Part shown: positions 40,629-45,216 of the stretch, piece after piece
Position numbering within the stretch: the first letter of the stretch is position 1
How the letters are laid out: each line of letters begins with the position of its first letter
Assembly: GCA_016928715.1 (NCBI GenBank)
Contig: JAFGKG010000097.1
Location: 1 to 45,216 of the forward strand
Length of the DNA stretch: 45,216 nt
Source of the DNA: Chloroflexia bacterium
GTDB taxonomy: Bacteria > Chloroflexota > Chloroflexia > DTKN01
Direction: 5' to 3'
Translations under genes and position numbers: made by a program
The notes under the pieces: generated by a model
Seen by the model: the letters and a program-made list of their open reading frames with translations, nothing else
Database searches by the model: none
What the model was told of the DNA's origin: nothing

Positions 40629-42515
40629 TCAATCCTCCGCCAACACCACGATTTTGTCCCCCTCGTGGAAACTGATCCAGTCGGATTTATCCGGGTTGAC
40701 CACAACACCGTAATCCCGTGAGGCATCGGCGGCGTGGGCCGCGATCCTATAGCCAAAAGCGACCTGGCCCTGGCGGCGCGCCGACTCGACCACGGTGTAA
40801 AAATTGACCGGCCGATCCAACAGCACATAGTCCGAGGCCGGCTTGAGATAAATCTCGGAGCCATCCGGATCAAAGATGTCGGCAAAGACCGCGTTGAGCG
40901 CCTTGTGTTCCGAGACCTGGGAGAGCAGCAGGCTGATCAAACGGTCACTGACGATAAAATCGTCGGCCCGGGTACTCTCGGCCAGGTTGCGGTTATCGAT
41001 GTTGAGCATCTCGCTGACGACGGAAAAGGACCGCTGGCTGCGGTCGGCAATGTCGCGCAGGTGCAGCAGTGTGATCAGGGTCCGGGCATCGGCCTCTTGA
41101 GAGGACAGCGTATCCAAATAACACAGAATGATCACGTGGTTATAATCCTCGGCGGACAGTTCGTCCAACACGAGGCGGCTGGTAGTGTCCGCCTGCTGAA
41201 AAGAGAGGGCCTGGTTTTTCAGGCTCTTGCAGCAGCGAGCGATTTCTGTCTCTCGATCCAGATCGGCCACCACGTGGACAGTCGACCCGGGGGCAACGTA
41301 AGCGTCCAGTTCCCGAATAATTAAAGGCACGCGCCGATTCCAACCGAGAATCAGGGTGTGCTCTGGAACTTGGGCTTTTTCCCGGCGGGTGGCAATCGCC
41401 GCGGTTTGGATATCCAGATCGCCCTTGCCAGACAGTTGAATGGTATCATCGTCCTCGGAAATCACAATGAGCCGGTCCCCCTCGAGGATCGGGGTATCCA
41501 TTGGAGGATTAAGACTGGGCGGGTTCCCCGGAGACCAGAGGCCTATCACCGCTGAATCCTCATAGGCCAGCAGGGCTTGCCCAAAGGTCTTGCCGACCAG
41601 AGCGCTTTCCGGTTGGAAGTAGATTTCATCGTTGTCAAAGTCGAGCAATTCGGTATAGACCGTCGAGAGGCCCGATTGACGGCAGGTCTGGGCAATAATC
41701 CGCGAGATCAAGTCGCCTATCGGGACCAATTCCACCTCGTCTCCGCCGACCATGCGGGCAACCTGGATATTTCGAGGATCACGGATCTCGGTGCTGATGT
41801 GATAGGGTTCCGGCCGGCGTGCCGGATGATTGGTGATGGCCAGAAGGGCCTTGATCACACCTGAATCCGGATCACCACTTTCGTTGGGCAGGATAATAAT
41901 GGACCGGGCCGTCTGCAGGCTGACCAGGCCCAGGTCATTGAGATCGATGGGGTTGCCCGTGCGGCAGACAATGCGGCTGTGCCCGGTCGAGCCCACCTTT
42001 TCGCGAATCTCGTCCTCCATCTCGACCTTGTCCTGCTCGGCCATAATGACGATACAGGATTTACGTCGATTGGCGTTGGCAACGACCAGCTCGGAGATAA
42101 TGGAAAAAATCTGTTCAGACCAACCCAGAATCACGGTGTGATTGCTCTCAATGACCCGCGAGCGACCCTTGCGCAGGCTATCAATACGCTCCTCAATACC
42201 AGTGGTCAAGATACCAATGAGCGTGCTGGTCACAAAAATGCCGCCAAAAGTGACCCCGAGCATGATCAGCAAAAAGGTCCAACTGCCCGCATCCGCATCG
42301 ATCGCCCCGGGATCCAAGGTCTGCATCATATTGGTCCAGAACAGGCGGCCCAGGTCCGAATCGGGCGAAACCCCAACCGCCCAAATCGCGGCCGTGCTCA
42401 ATACGATCAGCAGGAGCGAAAGCACCAGCAGCCAACCAACCAGGGCGACAGGACCCTTGGACAGCGTGTTATCAAAGGCATAGCGCAGACGATCAAGCAG
42501 GGTAATCTTTTTCAT
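40629..42515 (-). CDS. CASTOR/POLLUX (DMI1)-like ion channel
   Basis: A 628-residue protein from ATG 42515 (AGGAGG 6 bases before). Two membrane helices (about 18-45 and 78-100) surround a pore segment with ADAGSWTF, close to the ADAG filter of plant CASTOR/DMI1 channels. Two RCK-like Rossmann modules follow: SNHTVILGWSEQIFSIISEL (about 122) and EHTLILGWNRRVPLIIREL (about 395). A TrkA_C-like part ends the protein. Members conduct K+ or Ca2+; cytosolic domains sense Ca2+ or nucleotides. Length is normal for bacterial forms. Confidence 0.9.
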   Translation of the reverse strand: MKKITLLDRLRYAFDNTLSKGPVALVGWLLVLSLLLIVLSTAAIWAVGVSPDSDLGRLFWTNMMQTLDPGAIDADAGSWTFLLIMLGVTFGGIFVTSTLIGILTTGIEERIDSLRKGRSRVIESNHTVILGWSEQIFSIISELVVANANRRKSCIVIMAEQDKVEMEDEIREKVGSTGHSRIVCRTGNPIDLNDLGLVSLQTARSIIILPNESGDPDSGVIKALLAITNHPARRPEPYHISTEIRDPRNIQVARMVGGDEVELVPIGDLISRIIAQTCRQSGLSTVYTELLDFDNDEIYFQPESALVGKTFGQALLAYEDSAVIGLWSPGNPPSLNPPMDTPILEGDRLIVISEDDDTIQLSGKGDLDIQTAAIATRREKAQVPEHTLILGWNRRVPLIIRELDAYVAPGSTVHVVADLDRETEIARCCKSLKNQALSFQQADTTSRLVLDELSAEDYNHVIILCYLDTLSSQEADARTLITLLHLRDIADRSQRSFSVVSEMLNIDNRNLAESTRADDFIVSDRLISLLLSQVSEHKALNAVFADIFDPDGSEIYLKPASDYVLLDRPVNFYTVVESARRQGQVAFGYRIAAHAADASRDYGVVVNPDKSDWISFHEGDKIVVLAED

Positions 42516-42557
42516 CGGGAGCCTCCTGGAGCTACAATAGATCATTTCAACACCCAC

Positions 42558-42586
42558 ATGAAACTATGAATTGCCCATTCTGTCAA
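42558..42586 (-). promoter_or_regulatory. promoter of the CASTOR-like channel gene
   Basis: On the minus strand, TTGACA (42581-42586) has TTTCAT (42558-42563) 17 bases downstream. The -10 is poor, so the gene may be weakly transcribed or regulated. Confidence 0.45.
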
Positions 42587-42645
42587 GCCCAGGACCGAAA
42601 TATCAAGGGGGCGGGGCAAAAAAGTTGCCTGGAGACCATAAAACA

Positions 42646-42674
42646 TTGCAAGGATGACCAAGGTATGGTATACT
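42646..42674 (+). promoter_or_regulatory. promoter of the right-hand membrane cluster
   Basis: TTGCAA (42646-42651) and TATACT (42669-42674) are 17 bases apart. The expected start near 42681 excludes the GTG at 42676 and supports ATG 42724 as the start of the next gene. Confidence 0.65.
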
Positions 42675-42723
42675 AGTGGAAAGCGCAGACCTATGGGATT
42701 GGGCACACAAGTTGAAGGTTCCT

Positions 42724-43029
42724 ATGGCCAATCAGCACTGGCTCGACCGGGAGGATCAAGAGACAGCATCCGCCGCAACCTGGCTCCAGGAAAGAGGCCT
42801 GGCCGGGCCGGCCTTTCTGTTCTTGCAGACCTTGCGGCCATTGTCCTTTATCCTCGGACAGGGATTGACCTTCCTACACCCAATGCTGCCCCTGAAGAGG
42901 TGGCAGCAGCAAACCGGCCGCGCCGCAGCGATCTTTTGCGACCGCTCCCGCCTGGAAGGCCTGCTAGCCGCCTTGGAAACGCACCTGCTGAATCACTTGC
43001 CAGCCCAGGACAAGGAGAACACCCCATGA
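42724..43029 (+). CDS. small protein of unknown function
   Basis: A 101-residue protein from ATG 42724 (AAGG upstream and consistent with the promoter). It has an acidic N-terminus, a hydrophobic middle (AFLFLQTLRPLSFILGQGLT) that may be membrane-associated, and a helical end. Its last 4 bases overlap the next gene (ATGA). I do not recognise a named family; it is consistently first in this membrane cluster only by position. Confidence 0.65.
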   Translation: MANQHWLDREDQETASAATWLQERGLAGPAFLFLQTLRPLSFILGQGLTFLHPMLPLKRWQQQTGRAAAIFCDRSRLEGLLAALETHLLNHLPAQDKENTP

Positions 43030-43838
43030 CCTTGAGATTTGGTGGAGCGACCCTGCTGGCCGTCCTGCTCCTGGGCCTTTTCTCGATCATCTTTGTGACC
43101 TTTTGGGTCCTTTGGTATCGCCGAGGACGCATCAAACAAGTTTCACTGCGGCCACTGGAGCCCATCGAGGCGCTGCGCACCGCCCTCCGCCGGGCCGCCG
43201 AAATGGGAGAGACGGTACACCTATCCCCTGGAGGGGGATCGCTGCACCAGGCCGACAGCGCGGCCGAGACATTGGCCGGTCTGGCAGCGCTGCGCGGCGT
43301 GGCCGAGGAAGCCCTATCCCTCGGTGTCCCGGTGCAGGCCAGCAGCAACGATGCCCTGGTCAATGTAATGGCGGAAAAAGCGCTCTCCTTGGCCATGTAT
43401 GAGGCCGGACAACCCGCCGGTTTGCGGACAGAGAGCCGCTTTGTGGCCCAACAAAATCCCCTGGCCTATGCAGCGGGCGTCATGGATACCCTGGGACAAC
43501 CAGACGTGCAAGCCAATGTGCTGATCGGTTCCTTTGGGGAAGAAATCCTGCTGATGGGCGAGATCGGGGCCGAACAGACCTCATTCCAGGTCATCGGGGC
43601 AACCCGCCTCCTGTCCATGCCCTTCCTGCCCCTGTTGACCCAGGAGTTTCTGCTGGGCGAAGAAGTGTATGCCGCCCCCGCCTACCTGAAACAAAGCCCC
43701 GTCCGCATGGTCGGCATCTTGGTTCAGGACGGCATTCGTATGGTATTGTTGTTACTGATTGTACTGGGCGTAATCCTGGCTACAGTAGGAGCCCTCGAAA
43801 GAACCCTGGGCTTTCTGCTGCAAATGCCCCTGCCCTGA
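43026..43838 (+). CDS. DUF6754-type membrane protein
   Basis: A 270-residue protein from ATG 43026; the longer frame upstream is not used since the start overlaps the preceding stop. It has an N-terminal helix (about 8-35), a large domain (about 60-235; MGETVHLSPGGGSLHQADSA, VLIGSFGEEILLMGEIG) and a C-terminal helix (about 236-260). The pattern matches DUF6754, an uncharacterised family I associate with Chloroflexota. It lies upstream of a multi-helix protein and a zinc-ribbon protein. Confidence 0.75.
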   Translation: MTLRFGGATLLAVLLLGLFSIIFVTFWVLWYRRGRIKQVSLRPLEPIEALRTALRRAAEMGETVHLSPGGGSLHQADSAAETLAGLAALRGVAEEALSLGVPVQASSNDALVNVMAEKALSLAMYEAGQPAGLRTESRFVAQQNPLAYAAGVMDTLGQPDVQANVLIGSFGEEILLMGEIGAEQTSFQVIGATRLLSMPFLPLLTQEFLLGEEVYAAPAYLKQSPVRMVGILVQDGIRMVLLLLIVLGVILATVGALERTLGFLLQMPLP

Positions 43839-43849
43839 GGAGGCCGTCT

Positions 43850-44503
43850 ATGCTCCGACGGATCCTGACCGTCATTGTACCCTGGCTTCTCGCCTCTACG
43901 GTTGGAGCCCTGGTCCTGATACATTTTTTTGTCTCCTGGCCGGGTTTGGATCCACTCTTTAATGGCCTGGTCCAATGGGCCTCCATCATCGCTGCCTTTG
44001 CGATCCTGTTGGGACTGGTCAACGTCGCCCGCACCCACGGCCAAAAAATCCTGCGCCGGGAAAAGGGGTGGCCTTACAGCCTGGTGCTGATCCTGGCCGC
44101 TCTGGCCGTGATCATCGTGGGTCTGTTTCCGCCCCCAACCGGTTACGGAACGGGACCGGGGGACCCCCGAGTACGCTGGGTCTTTTATTATGTCCTGGCC
44201 CCACTGTCCACAACCTTTTTCTCGCTATTGGCCTTTTTCCTGACCACGGCGATCTTTCGTTCTCTGCGCCTACGCAACCTAGAGACGAGCTTGCTGACAA
44301 TCGCTGCGGTTATCGTTCTTTTGGGATCCCTGCCAACAAGATCGCAGTGGCCCTTTTTGCAACCGCTTGTGCGATTGCAGGAATGGCTACTACGGGTGCC
44401 GGCCATGGCAGGAATACGGGCCATCCTCATTGGAGCCGCCATCGGCGCGATCGCTACAGCGATGCGCGTGGTCTTGGGCTTGGAACGTCCTTATGCCGAA
44501 TAA
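43850..44503 (+). CDS. multi-pass membrane protein of unknown function
   Basis: A 217-residue protein with about six hydrophobic helices, beginning MLRRILTVIVPWLLASTVGA after AGGAGG. A periplasmic-type loop contains FPPPTGYGTGPGDPRVRW. No family motif is recognised. It is 11 bases after the DUF6754 gene and likely forms one membrane assembly with it. Confidence 0.75.
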   Translation: MLRRILTVIVPWLLASTVGALVLIHFFVSWPGLDPLFNGLVQWASIIAAFAILLGLVNVARTHGQKILRREKGWPYSLVLILAALAVIIVGLFPPPTGYGTGPGDPRVRWVFYYVLAPLSTTFFSLLAFFLTTAIFRSLRLRNLETSLLTIAAVIVLLGSLPTRSQWPFLQPLVRLQEWLLRVPAMAGIRAILIGAAIGAIATAMRVVLGLERPYAE

Positions 44504-44545
44504 TTTCTGTGGGGCGCCGGCCCTCACAAGTGGGAGGATAGGGCG

Positions 44546-45216
44546 GTGATCTTTTGTCCGAATTGCAAAACCCCCAATCCAGATAGCTTTGTCTTCTGCG
44601 GCAAGTGCGGCCAACGCCTGATCCCAGAAGAAGAGGACCAAGTCCCCGAAGCGGAACAGGTCCCTTCCTGGCTCAAGTCGCTGGGGGAGGGCGTTAGTCC
44701 TACCCCAGAACCGCCAACAACACCAGGCAGGCCATCCGAACCAGAGGCCGCCCCGCCGAGGATGCCCGAGGAAGCCGCGCCCACACCAGGGGCAAGTGTA
44801 CCGCCCTGGCTGACCGAGGAAAAAGAGGCCACCCCCGCGCCCCCCGCCGAGGAGGAGGGCCTGCCGCCCTGGCTGGCCGAGGCGGAAGAACCTGAACCCG
44901 CCCCCCCCGCCGAGGAGGAGGGCCTGCCGCCCTGGCTGGCCGAGGCGGAAGAACCTGAACCCGCGCCCCCCGCCGAGGAGGAGGGCCTGCCGCCCTGGCT
45001 GGCCGAGGCGGAAGAAGCTGAACCCGCGCCCGCCCCCACCGCCCATGAGGAGGGCCTGCCGCCCTGGCTGGCCGAGGCGGAAGAAGCTGAGCCCGCGCCC
45101 GCCGCCGAGGCGGAGGGCCTGCCGCCCTGGCTGGCCGAGGAAAAAGAGGCCGAGCCCGCACCCGCCGCCGAGGAGGAGGGCCTGCCGGCCTGGCTGGCCG
45201 GGGCGGAAGAAGCTGA
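44546..45216 (+). CDS. zinc-ribbon protein with LPPWL repeats, 3' end outside window
   Basis: A GTG start at 44546 behind GGGAGGA opens a frame still open at the right edge (223 codons). CPNCKTPNPDSFVFCGKCGQ is a four-Cys zinc ribbon (residues 4-23). After VPSWLKSLGEG and VPPWLTEE come tandem acidic Pro-rich units of about 21 residues, each with GLPPWLAEAEE. The ribbon may bind a partner and the repeats may act as flexible linear motifs. It closes the cluster of DUF6754 and multi-pass proteins, and probably continues with membrane or other domains. Confidence 0.8.
   Translation, partial: MIFCPNCKTPNPDSFVFCGKCGQRLIPEEEDQVPEAEQVPSWLKSLGEGVSPTPEPPTTPGRPSEPEAAPPRMPEEAAPTPGASVPPWLTEEKEATPAPPAEEEGLPPWLAEAEEPEPAPPAEEEGLPPWLAEAEEPEPAPPAEEEGLPPWLAEAEEAEPAPAPTAHEEGLPPWLAEAEEAEPAPAAEAEGLPPWLAEEKEAEPAPAAEEEGLPAWLAGAEEA
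44846..45216 (+). repeat. 63-bp coding tandem repeat
   Basis: Units begin at 44846, 44909 and 44972 with almost identical DNA, then become 63-69 bases with small insertions to the window end. Each encodes about 21 residues around GLPPWLAEAEE. The DNA identity is above what coding constraint needs, indicating recent expansion. Confidence 0.9.

Noticed and set aside
41979-42569. Plus-strand 196-codon frame
   Set aside because: It is antisense to the channel gene with skewed composition typical of shadow frames and no start signals.

Overview
The window is about 45 kb of GC-rich bacterial chromosome. I read it as a member of the Chloroflexota (Anaerolineae/Caldilineae-like). This rests on protein flavour and gene neighbourhoods (DUF6754-type membrane protein next to a zinc-ribbon protein with LPPWL repeats, DUF4388 plus small GTPase, SpoVS next to RNase Y), not on a marker gene or rRNA, so it is an inference. 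No tRNA, rRNA, CRISPR array, transposase or phage gene was seen. Many genes have sigma-A type promoters with an exact 17-bp spacer. TTG and GTG starts are common.

Left part (1-5.1 kb, minus strand): a partial GNAT acetyltransferase follows a nucleotidyltransferase-fold protein, then a MacA/MacB-type export operon (adaptor, ATPase, permease) preceded by a possible 27-codon leader ORF. From 5.2 to 9.5 kb on the plus strand is the conserved translation cluster ffh-rpsP-khpA-rimM plus a membrane-anchored M23 peptidase. A 450-nt gap with its own promoter and a foldable RNA leads into rny. Then follow spoVS, a PHP phosphoesterase, a large PHP/AlbA_2 fusion, a YprB-type RNase H-fold exonuclease and a lipoprotein. 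Much of this run looks like RNA and nucleotide processing.

Middle (17.4-26 kb): a 1067-aa adenylate-cyclase/ATPase/TPR regulator on the minus strand is separated from pcrA/uvrD by 1.1 kb of repeat DNA. That DNA holds a 22-bp-period tandem array, a MITE-like element with direct and inverted repeats, and two copies of a 30-bp palindrome. Then come comEC (channel part only) and a NifU-type Fe-S scaffold, ending at a perfect 21-bp inverted repeat.

From 26.1 to 34.7 kb the minus strand carries a PspA homologue followed by two paralogous extracellular binding proteins (one fused to a VWA domain), a coiled-coil membrane protein and a LivK-like lipoprotein; then tatA/tatB, a small zinc protein and gatB. 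The PspA/VWA set is the best candidate here for an undescribed multi-gene system, probably an envelope sensing or stress module.

Right part (34.8-45.2 kb): a DUF4388 protein with a Ras-like GTPase; an ECF sigma/anti-sigma operon with its own ECF-type promoter and two membrane proteins; an ASCH protein with a FemAB-type ligase; a CASTOR/POLLUX-like channel on the minus strand; and a plus-strand membrane cluster ending in a zinc-ribbon protein with a 63-bp coding repeat that runs off the window.
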